NCBI GenBank assembly: GCA_026214975.1
Contig: CM047814.1
Location: 22,591,541-22,655,540, forward strand
DNA: 64,000 nucleotides
Reading direction: 5' to 3'
Source of the DNA: Gentiana macrophylla
Taxonomy: Eukaryota > Streptophyta > Magnoliopsida > Gentianales > Gentianaceae
The translations under genes were made by a program, and so were the position numbers. The notes under the pieces are model-generated. The model was given only the letters and a program-made list of their open reading frames with translations, ran no database searches and had not been told where the DNA came from. Each line of letters starts with the position of its first letter. The first letter of the stretch is position 1. This document shows positions 48,501 through 61,486 of this stretch, piece after piece.

Positions 48501-49833
48501 AAGATGCCATTCATAACCAATGCTTGAGTTGGATCATCTTTACACATAATAAGACTATCGTTTGCAAAAAATAAATGGGTAAAATTGTCCAACAACTAAT
48601 CATCTTCCTTAGGCTCTTTCTTGTCTGAACCAACCACCGTTATTTGTCTTCTTCAAAGCTTGCGGTAGCCAAAAAAAACAAAAAAAACGCACAGCGCCAA
48701 AGACTGAAAAATTCTCTTCCTCTTCCTGGTGTCTACGAAATATGGAAATTGTGCCGCCCTCGTTTCTAATCGTAATTGGCTTTTCCAAAAGCTCCAGCAT
48801 GTCAAAGTCAGTTTGAAAGAGATGAACGTTTGATTCCTTACCCCAATTCTTTTTTGGAAGCTGTCAATCTGTGCTGTGTCAACCTGCTAAGGGAGTGCTA
48901 GATTATTTGAAAGATGTACTTACAAAAGGAAGGTCATTAATAAATTGTGAAGACCAATTAGGAGATGATGCCGATAACTAGATTTGGATACAAATTAATT
49001 GTTCCATGTAATTAAGCTGTGGTTTTGGATATGAGTCAAAAGGAAAAAGTATGGGTTTTAATTTATTGATGTAACAGAAGATTAATGCTAGATTAAAAGT
49101 TGAGATATGCAGGAGCAAGTAATTGGTGAATTTGGGAAGATAGAGGAGTGCTTGAAGTTTTTAAGGTTTGATGAATTTTCTGGAATTTCACGTGGTGGTT
49201 ATGGAGGTTTCTGGGAGTGTTTTTAGTGGCAGGGTTGAAGAGGACGAAGGAATGCTGATGAAGAATCATGAATGTACAAATTTATCCGGAAAGGGCCCTT
49301 TATTTTATCATGCGAGTTTAACATTGTTCAGTTTCCTTGTCGTTTTTAACTAACCAGGCATTGTATGATTTAAGTTAGGAAACCTGATGCTCTTTGTGGT
49401 GTGTATATAAACCAACTCAAGGTTTTTTTGTTTTTTTTCTCTTGTTATATTCTTGTTGAACGAACACCAGTAAAATTCTGGTTTGTGGTTAGCTTTTTGG
49501 GGAGTGAAAGCATGAGGCCTTCTTATGGGTTATCTTTTTGTACTTTCATATGCTGATGAATGCTTGTAAAGCTCACATTCATGTGAAAACGCTCTAGGCT
49601 TTTGCTATGTCAGGTTTTGTTTCTTCGCTGTTCTCATTCAAGTTAAAAGACATATGCTACTTTTTACAGTTTTGATTACTTTAGTTCATCTTCTGCTAGG
49701 TTTAGTGCTTAGATAATTGCTTGTTTCCGTTGATGTTATATTTATCGTTATTGAGTTTTGGCATGATTTGTGAGCGTTGCAGGCAAAGGCAAAGTCTCAC
49801 AAGAAAGCTGAAGCAAAGAAGGCTTCCCATTGA
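45564..49833 (+). CDS. Mitochondrial F1Fo-ATP synthase subunit e, copy 2, three exons
   Basis: Exons are 45564-45611, 45703-45768 and 49783-49833, with GT-AG introns, giving the same 54 residues as copy 1. The single membrane helix contains GxxxG (Gly-Leu-Ala-Tyr-Gly) followed by Lys-Tyr-Leu-Lys and a Lys/Ala-rich matrix-side or intermembrane-side tail. The start is the first ATG after the TTTTTTCAG acceptor-like tract and aligns with the short N-terminus expected of the family. Intron 2 (45769-49782, 4.01 kb) contains the antisense LINE. Exons show no difference between copies, while intron 2 differs by many one-base indels, mainly in runs of one base. If both copies are real, this is a recent full duplication including the promoter. 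Confidence 0.87.
46581..48605 (-). mobile_element. 5'-truncated LINE in intron 2, antisense, copy 2
   Basis: Cleaner than copy 1. On the minus strand, 48595-48359 encodes the reverse transcriptase core as Phe-Ala-Asn-Asp-Ser-Leu; the usual Phe-Ala-Asp-Asp has lost its first catalytic Asp, so the enzyme would be inactive. The Cys-Ser-Gly-Gln and Trp-x-Lys-Ser blocks follow. The zf-RVT finger Cys-Pro-Ile-Cys...Glu-Glu-Thr-Thr-Asn-His...Lys-Cys lies at about 47375-47430. The poly(A) tail shows as the T-run at about 46583-46595. The element begins only at the reverse transcriptase core, consistent with 5' truncation during insertion. Confidence 0.88.
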
Positions 49834-51657
49834 TGACGAGGATGGGGTGCAACTTCTTGTATTAGCAATATGATCGTGCAACTTATGGATTATCGTGCGA
49901 CTTGTTTTGTCTATTTATAAACTTTCAGGCTTGATGCTACTTCTGTTGTCGTGCATTTTTCTGCAAAATTTAATTTGAAATATTAATAAGCTATCAGATT
50001 TCATACCAATATTGTCTGTTTTTGTTGTGAATGTGTCTGAGAAAACTTGAGTAATTATGTTTGATGCCTAGCGTCTCGTTATATTAGAAATTGTTTGAGT
50101 AATACAGCTTTTGCTAGGATATGCAGCATTGGCTTCAAAATTCTAGCTGTTGAGTAAGCAGGACTTAGAATTTAATTTGAAGACACAGTATACTATCAAA
50201 TTGACTTTTACCCAATAAGCAAGCTATGGGTTGGCACCCTTCAAAGCCTTCGTTGAGATTTTTTTTTGAAATTCTTAAAATTTGGCTCCCTGTTAAAAAG
50301 AAAAAAGGAATTTCATGGTTGAACTGTAACTGATTTCTTCCCCCTCCATAAAAATTGAGATGATTTTAGCTTCTTATTTTTATTTTTTTGAATCGTCTGT
50401 TGCATGATTAATTACATAATTTATTCTTGTGAAAGTTTCTGGCTAATTTGGATTGAATTCAGCGCACACCATCTCAAAGTTGCTGCAGGATTTAGAAAAC
50501 CGTAGTGTCGAGTCAGATTTTTGTGCAGTTATCGACTCGACACATGAGGTGTAATTGGTGGAACAAATGAGGCAGGTATAATATTAGTAGGGGTAGGATG
50601 AGGGTTACACTCTCAACCCCTCTACGTATTCCGTGAGACCTCATCGAGTGAAAGTTGTTCATCTGCTACAATTAATATAAAGACGAGAGGTTTGTAACCG
50701 AAGATAAAGACAATATGAAGATTTATATTATTCATCTATAAAAACACTTTCTTTTAGATGAAAAAAGAGAAATAAATTACCTCTAAAAAAGAGAAACAAA
50801 AGGCCAAAAGCTCTTGTAGTGGACCACTGCATCAATTTGTCTTAGTTAAAATTATCAATAATATATGGGGTTGCCGGCAACAAACACTATGTAGTAGGAC
50901 AAAGTTAATTTGATGGTGATGAGTCTGCCGATTCTGTTTGGATTTACCCAATTAATTGATATTGTTTGCCATTCCCTTTTGCTTTTGGGAGATTCGGCTA
51001 GCTAACTGCTACTTCTGACCAACTGCTTCCCGCATTTCCTCCATCTTGCACCACTATACTTTATCCCAAAATCATGTTTAGATGGAAGAAAAATACGAGT
51101 CTCAATAACGCCCAACACCCCGATTCTTTGGAGTCGTTGAGGCATTTCATTCATATATATATATTTTTAATTATAACAATTTCCGTCAATTTCTCATCAA
51201 TTGAGACTGAAAAGTTTCATTTGAACATCACATTAAGTAAGGATTTCACGCCTCGCTTTATCGAATTTCAACATTATCACTCATTTAATCATCTCGTTTT
51301 TCAGTAAAACAAATTAAAAAAATCATCTCATTTAACACCTTCCCTTTTCTCTATTAAAATAAACTTCTGATTGCTCCTATTTTACCGTGTATTTCATTTG
51401 ATAAATTCACCCAAACAAATTTTATTCGTACTCCATGAAATCTTTACTAGCGTGATGTAGAAACGCGATTTTTACTGTCTCAGTTATCGGAAAAAATTGC
51501 AAAAATTAAGTGGAAAAAACGTCAAAACAAAAAATGAATGCATATTATAACTTTGACCTAATGGCAGGATGTTTTGCGATGTTCACTCAAAAATACCATT
51601 AGAGTGTTGTAATTACGTTCATTCGGGTGTAAAGAATTATAGATGTCGATATTAATC
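49834..51657. other. 3' flank of the subunit e gene, copy 2
   Basis: Collinear with 10335-12133. Probably the 3' untranslated region followed by AT-rich intergenic DNA. No further gene seen. Confidence 0.5.
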
Positions 51658-51889
51658 ATCCGTTTGAAATAAGCGGCGTTTATAAAAACACGCGTATTAA
51701 AAATATGAGTTAATCTTTAATTTGAATGTCAAATGACTATAATTAATGTAATTTGTATTTATTAAAATCAGCCAATAAATAAAGGTAGATGTAGGAAAAA
51801 TCTGATAAATCTGCGTTGGAAATGTAAGCGTCTTGAGTTATTTTGAAGCGAATTAACGACATTAACGCCGATTATTTGAAAGCGGATGG
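51658..51889. mobile_element. Small TIR element (MITE), copy 2
   Basis: Inverted ends CATCCGTTTGAAATAAGCGG at the left and the complement CGCCGATTATTTGAAAGCGG plus ATG at the right. About 230 bp, non-coding. The interior differs strongly from copy 1 between about 51770 and 51870 although both flanks match. Confidence 0.6.
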
Positions 51890-52349
51890 AAATTACGTAT
51901 CAAATTAAATGATGAGAACATTTCCGAATGTGGTACTTACGTGTCTTAATTGCAATTAAAGTGTTGTTTTGGATATTCTAGAATAAGAATGGTACAATAT
52001 TCCGCGCAAAAAGAGAGAGAAGAGGATGGTGCAATATTGGAAGAGGATCCCTGCTTTTAGAACATAACAGTGGCCCTGTTGTGAATGAAAGGAAGCTGCC
52101 ATGTGTATTATGAATTATCTGAGCCCTTCGTTCTTCTTTTCTGTTTATAAAATTCAAAAGAGCAGCACCACCCTTATTTCTTGAATATTTCTTGAAAAAT
52201 AGTTAAACCCTGGTCATGAATTTCCTCACTCTTCTGTCTTACGATATGAGTATAAATATTAGGGAATGAGGAGAAGGAAATAAATATTTAATCAATTGAG
52301 TAGAAGACAAACTTTTTGAAAGCTTTTGCGTAAAGAATAGCTATTTATT

Positions 52350-52562
52350 ATTATCATCGAAATTCACTTGTTTTCAAAATTCATTGTTTAAATTCAGCGA
52401 CGAAATTCATTTATCAAAATTCACTAATTTTCAAAATTCATCGTCGAAAAATTCACTAATTTTCGAGATTCAACTATCAAAATTCACTGTCGAAATTCAT
52501 TGATTTGAGGATTCATTTGAGGAGATTCATTTGATTTTAGGGATTATTGTTTTTCATACCGC
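52350..52562. repeat. ATTCA-rich minisatellite, copy 2
   Basis: Imperfect tandem units on AAATTCA-C/T plus short A/T/G spacers. Counterpart of 12828-13040, with different unit composition. Confidence 0.7.
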
Positions 52563-53029
52563 TATAAAATTATGCAGTTGTCATTCTCATATAAAAAATA
52601 TGTAGTTGTCTTATTCTTAAAAATATTTGATTGTGTCGCTATCTTTAATTTTCCATAAATATTAATTAGGTAATCTAATGATTCATCAAACGATTCTTTA
52701 TTATACCAAAGAATTGAACAAATTACAAAGTTCGAATCTCGACACTTCTGACTTAAAATGCAGCTACATGCCTTAGCTTAAAACATCCAAATCATATATC
52801 TGGCTAGTGCAGTATGCGGAAACACTTTATCCTTATTTCTTTATCTTACTCCATTTTGTATAGATGAGATGGCCGGATGCTGCCACCTTATTCTTCCCTT
52901 TTGCCGTAAAAAATTGTTTTGTTTATGTTTTTGTTTTTGTTGCTATAAACTCGTTGTTTAGTTTATTTTCTTTTATTTGTTTTTAATAAAAGAAAAGAGG
53001 TTTAACATATTGAAATTGAAGGTTGGTGA

Positions 53030-55443
53030 AATAAAATGATGATGTTGATTATGAATATTTTATATTAAGTAAGAGTAAATAGATGCGTGTGTTAGTTTGT
53101 CGTATCTTAAGGAAAACTAAGGATAAATGTAAAACCTTTTACCTCCTAACAATGGCATTTTCGTCTTTTCAAATAAGAATTTTCTTTTTATTTTCTTTGG
53201 CTCAAAGTCATCCTAAACCGACTTAAGGCTCAAGAAAATCTATAAAAAAGGCTTTAGGAAGCCCTACACTTCATCAATTTTGCATTTTCGGTGTTTCGGT
53301 GAAAAAGTGGGTTGTTGTATCGAGAGACCTCGAAAAAAGCACGCGGTCAAACACACGAGCTCTGTTTGACCATTCTAGGTTCGTTTTGCGAGTCGAGTGG
53401 TGAAATCAAGCATTTTTTCAGTTCGAATCTGTCTCGGGCTTTGATTTTTCTTTCAAATGTAAGATCATCATCATTTCTTGTTGATTTGTAGCTATGATTT
53501 TGTTTGGATTAGAATTAGTAGTAGCCATGTCGAATTTATCCTTTTGTTCGTAGATTCGAAGGATAACTGTTGTCTATTCGCAGTTTGGGTTGCTTTGTTT
53601 TGGTTTGTTAGTTAAGAGGTAATGAGCTCTTTTTATCAAAATGATCCGTCTTTAATTCAAAGTTATGTTTTCACTTGTTTCACTGTTGTTTTCTGTAAAA
53701 GTGCACAATACTAGACATGCTTATGTGTTTAGGTTAGCCGTCGGATATCTATAAGTCAGGTTGAAAGGCTGTGAGCTTCAGTCAGGCCTCTTCCCGGCCA
53801 CTCTCTCGGGAAAGCGCACGGCTGAACTTCAAAACTGCTTTCTGTTCATTCTGTGACGCAAACAGTGTTTGGAAAGCATTATTATGTATTCTAGATACTT
53901 TTCTTTAAACTTATGCGTTTTGGTTATGAGGAGTGGAGATAGGTTGAGAGTTCAGTGTTGCTATGACCTTTGTATGATCACACAAGTTAGAATATGGCTA
54001 AAACATGAATCTATGTGCTTTATTTCTTACTTACTTGCTTTATGGTAAGGTCTACAGTTAGTTACCCATCATGTATTGAGCGAAGTACCATGGGTCCTTA
54101 AGTCCAATGACTATGATTAGTTGTATTTCCCATGTTGTTTTAAGGCGATGTATCAAATTACGTGTCATTAGAGGATAGATTTGACTCATTGAAGGATAAT
54201 GTAAAATCACAGCAAAAGAAGAAAGATATTGGCAGTTAGGATAATATCTCACCGTGATCACATTCGTATTATATATATTAAAATCGCGGCCAAAGAAGAA
54301 AGATAATGTTAGTTAGGATAATATCTCATTGTGGTGGGGCGCAATTTCATGTGATGGGTACGGGTATCAGATGGATGTTAGGTGTGGAAGAAATAGCAGA
54401 TGAGGTGGTGATAAGGGCGGAGGAAGAAGAATTTGGCTGAAGCTCCATCGGGAAAAAAATAGATATGTGATGACTCTGATACCATGTTGAATTACTATCT
54501 CTCTCAAAATCTTAAGCTGCTGGGGAAGTAGCTAATTAACATTTTAAACACTTCAACAAGCCCCCTCAAATGTGCTCCTATAACAAGCCTAGGCCAACAT
54601 GGACACAAAGAATGGCACACAAAGCCAACAAAGAGGCCAAACACTTGCACAATTTAATGATTCTAATCGATCCTTTATTACGTGTCACGTTGGACATATG
54701 GCTAGTCATATTCAGCGTGTCATAATATGCCTCATGCTAAGTATATGGTTTAGGTGCTAGACAAGTACCACGACAAAAACACGAATATATTAAGTCGTAA
54801 TTAATGTAAGCCGAACAAGTCGTGCAATCTGAACCTGATGTAGTTAATAGGTCGTGTTTCTATGCATTGATCAAGTATTGTTATAAAAGTTGTTTTCTTA
54901 TTGTCTTTAAATTGTTTTGTAACTAGATAAAGTAGATTAAGGTCATGTATTTGACAAGCATTGATCTCTCTTTTGATCTTCTTTCTCTTTATTGAGCATC
55001 ACTCACTCCTTTCTTTGGAATAAGAAGGTATATATCACGGGCAATGATGAGTTTGATGACGAGTTTAGAGAGCAAGCTTAAAAGTGGAACTACGAAGTTG
55101 CTTATGTTATAGTCGTTTGTCTTTAGTAGTTACATTGTTTTTGAATATGGCATGGATGCCAATAGTTGTAGTTGTTTCTCTTTTTCAGACATGTTGGTTG
55201 TTTGAGGAATTGGTATGTATTCCAGTTATTTAGAATCTAGTTTGACAACTATTGTATTGTTGAGTTGTTCAATGGAACACCCTGAGGGTCTATTCTCGAG
55301 TCTTTTGCTTGATTTCTTCCACACAATTTTTAATTACTCTGATAAGGCGTTAGACTTACATGTGTTTTAGGGCTTTCTCTAAAATTAATGTACGAGCGTT
55401 CTAATTCCAAATAAAAACACGATTGTCGAGATCAGGCATTACA
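53030..55443 (+). mobile_element. LTR-like block A, copy 2
   Basis: Counterpart of 13560-15904 and a diverged relative of block B (56310-58240) in the same orientation. A TATA-like CTATAAAAAAGGC lies near 53243, and the end is near CATTACA at 55443. No primer-binding site or coding part follows, so a solo LTR is likely. Confidence 0.55.
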
Positions 55444-56309
55444 ATAAATGTGAGAATGCTCCATGGAGATTATGTCAATTTCTTATCCAATTCGTCATAT
55501 GAAACATATATATTTTTCAATAGATGTCGAATGTAAGAACTTTTATTTGTTTTTAGGGTGATGATATATCATTCTGGCGCGTTTTGATATATGTACCATA
55601 AAACACTATCATCATCATCATTGATCATGGTGAAACCAATGTCAACAATTTGCTAAACAATTTAATTAATAATTAATAGATAAGAAAGAAGATGTAGTGA
55701 AAAAAATGTGTAGTGCAATTTCGTTATTTTATTTTTAGGTGTAGTTTGTGCTTTGAAAAGGCGGAGGTTGGTCCCATGGGCAAAAATGTGACCTAAAAAG
55801 AACCACAAAGCACATGTAAAGCTTCGTTTAGCAAGAGGAAGCATATGGGGCTCCATAATAATAATAATAATAATAATAATAACCTAACTATCGATGATCA
55901 GCCATTATAGCAGCGGCCGTAACCTACTCCATTAGGAGGTATATTTACGCCTGTTTATTCCACTAAATCATGTCATTAATCCAAAACTTTTCAATTTATT
56001 TATTATTATATATTATCTCTTTTACAAGATTCGATCCCGCCCGGCAATCACGTTATATTTCTCTACATGTTAGATTACTCAACCACTGCGTTGCTTCATT
56101 TTGGACGGCCAATTAGTAGACACGTATGTAGTTTCGGATTTATTATGCCACAACGACCAAGGAAAAGGATGTCTCATAACCATTGTAAATAAGTTGTACC
56201 ATACACCGTCAGAAAGTCAATTAAAAAATGAGTTAATGAGTTTTATTTAATGAGTTAAATAATTATCAAACATTCATTTACTTTTTCATTGCACACAGTG
56301 AGAAAGTCA
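55444..56309. other. Spacer between LTR-like blocks A and B, copy 2
   Basis: AT-rich, with an (ATA/TAA) microsatellite at about 55855-55881. No gene seen. It is the best preserved non-genic stretch between the two duplicates. Confidence 0.5.
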
Positions 56310-58240
56310 ATAAAAAACGATGAACACTAGACACCGGTTCAAGGAAAAAATTAGTGACAAAACGACCATACTTACTAGTGTAAAATCTCTCACCTCCTAA
56401 TAATAATGTTTTAGTCTTTTTCGAAAATTGTTTTCCTTTTTCTTTTTTTTTTTTAAGTTTTCTTTTCCCATAAGTTGTTGGAAACCGACCTGGCAAAAAG
56501 TCTATAAAAGGCCTCAAGATAGCTCTAGGCTTCACATAATTTGCGTTTTCAAGTTTCCAGGAAAAGGCCAACCCGCTTTCCCAAGCACTCTTCTGAGATA
56601 GCGCACCGATCAAATCATATAGGGCTCGTTTTGACTTTTCCGGTTAGATTCAGTAGATCAAAGTAGTGAGTCTGAAGTGGATTTGGTTCCGACAGACGAT
56701 TTGAGTTTGGATTCTTCTTGTGAAGGTAATCATCATTGTTTCTTGTTTAGTTCGTAGGTTTGGCCTTTACGGGTTAGAATTCGTAGTATTGATGTTAGGT
56801 TATTTGTTTGTTCGTAGATTCACAAGAATTCAAAGGATAATCATAGGTTGTTCGTTGTTTGTCTTGTGGTTTCGTTCCGTTTACGAGGTAAGAAGTTTCT
56901 TCTTATCAAAAGGATTCGTTTCGATTTAAAATTTTATGTTTTAATTCTTTAAAATTGCACAAACATGGGCATGTTTATTTGTTTAAGAGTAGTTGTCGGG
57001 TATCTGTGTGTAGGGAAGTGATTCTGTAGGGGATGTTTGGGCCGTTTTCCCAGCCACCCGCTCAGGAAAGCGCATGGGCTGAATCCTAAAACTGCCTCAT
57101 GGTTCATTCCGTGACGTATGCTGTGTTTTCAAAACGTTATTCTATTTTCTGGATACTTTTTTGTAAACTGTTTTGTGCGAGTAGTGAAGATAGGATGGTT
57201 GTTTGGTGTTGTTATGGCCTTTGTATGACCACGTAGGTTAGATATATAGTTCTAACATGAATTTATGTGCTTTACGTGCTCCTACATGCTTCACGTGTTT
57301 AGTGAGGTAATTGTTACTAGCATTGTATTGTACGGAGTACCGTGAGTCCCTAAATACCGCGTCGGATGTATGACTAGTTGTATTAGTCATGTCGTTCTTA
57401 AGACGACGGTCCCCAAGTACCATAGGTCCCTAAGTCCCATAATTGAAGGTATGGTTAGTCATATTAGCTTGTACACCGTGCCCTCGATCAATATAAGTAT
57501 TTTGATGCTATGTAATGAAAAATGAATACGAAAGACAAGACAACATATGGTTATGTTAAGTAGTATTTAATGCAACTAAACATGTACGTATAAGAAGAAC
57601 TGAATGTGGTAATAGGTCATGCTTTATATGCATTGTTCAACGTGGTTTTAAAGGGGATTTTCTTATGTTTCATGTTATTCTTTTAAATTGTTTTGTAAAC
57701 TAGATGAAGTAGATTCATGTCATGTACATGAATATCTCTTTTGATCTTATCCCTATTTACTAAGCTTAGCGTGTGAGTATACTCTTTTATTTGCAATAAG
57801 AAGATATGTAGGTTGAAGATAGGTATGATGATGAGCTTGGAGAAAGCTAGGAGTGGAGCTATGGGGTTGATTATGCTATAGTCGTTTGTCTTTGTAGTTA
57901 TATTGAAATTTGTATAGATGAAAAAATGATTGGTGAGATAAATTATAATGAAATACTATATTGATAAAGTAATGATTAAATAGTGCACTGGGTGAATAAA
58001 TTGAATTGATTAATATTATTTTATTTGTTGATGATGAAATTATAATAAAATAATTAATTAATAACATAATGATAAATAAGAAAGTGGAGTGAATAAAATA
58101 TTGAGTTGAATTTGCGTTTTTCGTTAATTACTCTGATATGACGTAAGACTTAAATGAGGTTTAAGGTTTTCTCTAAATGTCACGTGTCGAATGTTCCATT
58201 TCCGGATAAAGACTCGGTATTTGAGAGCGGAGCGTTGCAA
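56310..58240 (+). mobile_element. LTR-like block B, copy 2
   Basis: Counterpart of 16770-18690. A TATA-like CTATAAAAGGCCTC lies near 56502. The end segment TTCCGGATAAAGACTCGGTA followed by TTTGAGAGCGGAGCGTTGCAA (58199-58240) closely resembles the end of the right arm of the 60-63 kb inverted repeat (TTCCGGATAAGGGCTCGGTA at 62726). No primer-binding site follows. Confidence 0.58.
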
Positions 58241-58311
58241 CTAATATACATTGTTTTTTTTTTTTACAGAACTTTTAATTTTTTTTAATTTTCACAAACA
58301 CTAATAGTAAC

Positions 58312-58702
58312 TAACCAAGTAGCTTGGCTCAAGTGGTAAGTGACTTGATAATGCATAAGGAGGTCACCGGTTCGATTCTCCTCCGAGGCGCCATGTTGAA
58401 AGAGCTTACTTGCGCCTTACCCTTGAGTAAAGTCGACTTCTGCGACGCGACCAGGGCGAACTTGAATTAATCGGATCAGTGGGTTCCGGATACCGGAGGC
58501 TTTAAGCAAAAAATAAAAAACACTAATAGTAACTTGAGAATGCCTAGGAAAGTCACCGGTTCGATTCTCCTATGATGCGTCATGTTGAAAGAGATCTTTG
58601 CCAGACCTTGTCCCTGAATAAGAGTCAGACTCTGTAGGCACGACCCGGACCGAACTCTGGATTAGTCAGACCAGTGGGTTTCGGATACCGGAGGTTTTAA
58701 GC

Positions 58703-58734
<32 letters not shown>
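58312..58734 (+). mobile_element. Tandem pair of tRNA-derived SINEs, copy 2
   Basis: Unit 1 (58312-58518) has a clear polymerase III A box within AGCTTGGCTCAAGTGGTAAG (58321-58340) and B box GGTTCGATTCTCC (58369-58381). Unit 2 (about 58534-58734) starts after the A box, keeps the B box at about 58558-58570 and ends in a long poly(A) run (58703-58736). The target sequence AACACTAAT occurs three times: before unit 1 (58297-58305), between units (58519-58527) and after unit 2 (58735-58743). This fits two successive insertions at one site. Non-coding. Confidence 0.88.
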
Positions 58735-58737
<3 letters not shown>

Positions 58738-58743
58738 ACTAAT

Positions 58744-60119
58744 TCAGTTTTCGATAAGCTTCTTTGCCGTAGTTGATGAATTAATCATTTTCAAAACACC
58801 CTTCAAAGCCCCCCTCTCAACAAAAAAAACAAAAAAAAACACCCTTCAAAGTTTTTGAATGGTTTGGCAAATTTATTTTATGAACTTTTAGCACTTTTAT
58901 ACCCAAAAAAAAACCTTTGACAATGTTCAAAAGTAAACCGAGAAATGTAAAACGATGTTCCACATGTTTTGTTAAGATCGAATTTCGAGATATATCTCTT
59001 AAACTGTATTAACATAGTGAAAATAAGACAAAATACATTAAATTTATGTGGCTTGATCAAGTGATTTACATCCACGGCTTAATAGGAGCAATATCACTAC
59101 AAGTGAGAGTGTAAAATAAACCCTTCAAAAGCCCAAAAGGCAATAATCCGAACATTAGGGCTATAGACAATAGAGTTTATCAAAAGTAATATATCTCAAA
59201 TGTGCATCTAATAAAATAGATTAAAGCCTTATTTATACCATAAACTAAAGGTATGGGTGGGGTTCAATAGAGAAAATATATTTTCAGATTAATGTAGCGT
59301 CTTTTATTTCATATCAGGCCGGGTCAGACATGATATTTTTTTTAAGTCTCCCGTTCAATTGTGTAGAAAGAGCCTGTGCAAATTGCAACGGGCCCACGAA
59401 AAAATGCAATGGGGCATGGGGGAAATGCAAGAGGGCTAACAAACTTAAAAAAATAATAATATAAAGCATGGAGATTTCAACGGGGTGAGAGGAGATATTT
59501 CAACGGGGCGAAGGGAAATTTCAACGGGAGACTTAAAAAAAACGTCAGGTCTAACCCGACCTGACATAAAATAAAGGGTGCTATATTGACTTGAAATCAC
59601 TTTTTCTCGGGTTTAATAGTGGGTTTGAGCGTTAAGTACGGGTAATCAGGTTAAAAATCAAATTACTGATGAAAAAAAAAAAATTTTCCTATAAAATAAA
59701 TAGCAATAAGTCGGCCAGGTTTCTCATGGGCAGGTAATGCCTAATTATTTTATTTTTTGTTTTTCCATGTACGTGTTCCGAGTGCGTCAAACATGGTCCA
59801 ATCTTCCACCAAAAAGAAAAAAACGGAAAATAAAAAAAAAACATGGTCCAATCGTCAAGGAATGGAAATCAAGTGTCCAAATTGAATTGGTAATCGTGTG
59901 GGATTGGTCCGGCTGAGAAATTTTATTGAGTCTGCTGTCTCGTATGCGAGAGAGCAGTGCGATCAACATCCAGTATCACTACGATATGAGCCTTTTATTT
60001 TTAAATTGAATTCAAACTGTGTGGTCCAAATTTATTTACCCGTCATTTCGGTGTAAATGAAGATCTTCTGTGATAACTTCCCGTCCCATCTGGTGAGGCG
60101 GGTGAATGCCAATGGAATA
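58744..60119. other. Intergenic DNA; end of the duplicated block at about 60036
   Basis: Collinear with 19158-20417 until about 60036, where copy 1 reaches the N gap. 60037-60119 is single-copy here. No gene seen. Confidence 0.5.
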
Positions 60120-61395
60120 TGTGTAACGCATTTCAGAATCTGGCGTATTTATCAGAAGAGAGCGTTAAGCGCGTATAATATTAAATAAATCTAATATTAT
60201 CACAGCAGCTATCTACGTCGTCGTATCAAAATAAAAGACGGAAGCCAAAAGGCTCGAGTAAAAATATAAATCTTACATGAATAGAATACAAACCGATTAT
60301 AAATTTGAATTGTTTAACCTACAACAACCAAAGGCCCAAAGGTTCTGATGTCACGATGTCAAAAAAAGATGCAATGACATCTCCATGAACATGAAAAACA
60401 AATGTACAACATAGTGCTTTCAATAAAATCTGACGTAGTCAAGATATCGTATATAATAAAAGAAAGGTAAGCATCAAGCATGACATCAACTCAAAGTCAT
60501 CCTCGAACTCCTCATCGAGGCTCAAGACCAACTGTCCGTCTTACCACCCAAAAAACTTACAAAACAAACATGCAATTCGGGTAAGTACAAAGTACTTGTC
60601 AAGCAGAGAGGAGAATCTAATGAATAACTAAGTTCAACAACAGAAAGGCTTACGTTATTATTATTAAGTTATATTGGTGAGACCGACTCAAACTCTAAGG
60701 TTCACTTCATGCTCATCAACATGTATAGTGACTATTGGTTTAGCTTAACTTATCTTTGTTACAACGCGTTCAATGGCACTACGCGTGATGTATATCCACG
60801 CGAGATATTCTTGTGTAACTTTATCGATGGATCACACCGATAGCCACGGGATGAACCCGATAGTGTCGCGTGTTCGGTAAAGTCCTCTACTCGGTGCCCG
60901 CCGAGGCGGTAGTTTATTCATTCACGAAGTTCCGCACTCTGGTGCCTTTCAAGGCCATCGAGTTATTCGCTTTATCGAATGGCCCCATGCGTAGCGATAT
61001 GACCTTGTGCCTTACCAAGAATAACATGATGTTTAGTCTTTTACTACATAAATACGTTTGTTATTAATTGTTAACTAGTCACCTAAGTATTTTCAAATAA
61101 GCTCCATCACACTCTACTTTCTTTACTTAGACCATTGAACCAGACACGGACAACTCTTGCATACATACAGACGTTGATTAATACTAATTCATCAAAGCAC
61201 AAGCCAATCATACTATTCCGACAGTCCCGAACTTCAACTCTTAGGAAGAATCCATTCGGTGCCGGAACTAAACGCATCAGAAACTTAATCAAGGCTTGTT
61301 CATGTTCATTTAATGTTATTAGATCAAGAAATAACAATTAAAACTAGACTCGGAGTGTAAAACACATTAAACACCAAAAACAGGCCCAATGCTCG
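60120..61395 (-). mobile_element. Left arm of large inverted repeat (LTR-like)
   Basis: 1276 bp whose reverse complement is 61487-62765, with roughly nine in ten bases matching by eye over long stretches. Examples: the ATACGACGACGTAGATAG-type segment at about 60216, AATAACATGATGTTTAGTCT at 61021, and AAGAATCCATTCGGTGCCGG at 61245. The outer end reads TGTAACGC. Non-coding; frames in it appear mirrored in both arms. Probably a gypsy-type LTR. Confidence 0.8.
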
Positions 61396-61486
61396 CAGGC
61401 AAGTGAAATACGGGACCGGAAAGTAGGAAAAAGTGATATAGCGTTGATTGTGCACTGGCATTGCATGAGCATTGCGCGAGCCTTCG
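61396..61486. other. 91-bp centre of the inverted repeat
   Basis: Unpaired loop between the two arms, with GATTGTGCACTGGCATTGCATGAGCATTGCGC-type short TGCA-rich repeats (quoted in part: CTGGCATTGCATGAGCATTG). No feature recognised. Confidence 0.6.
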
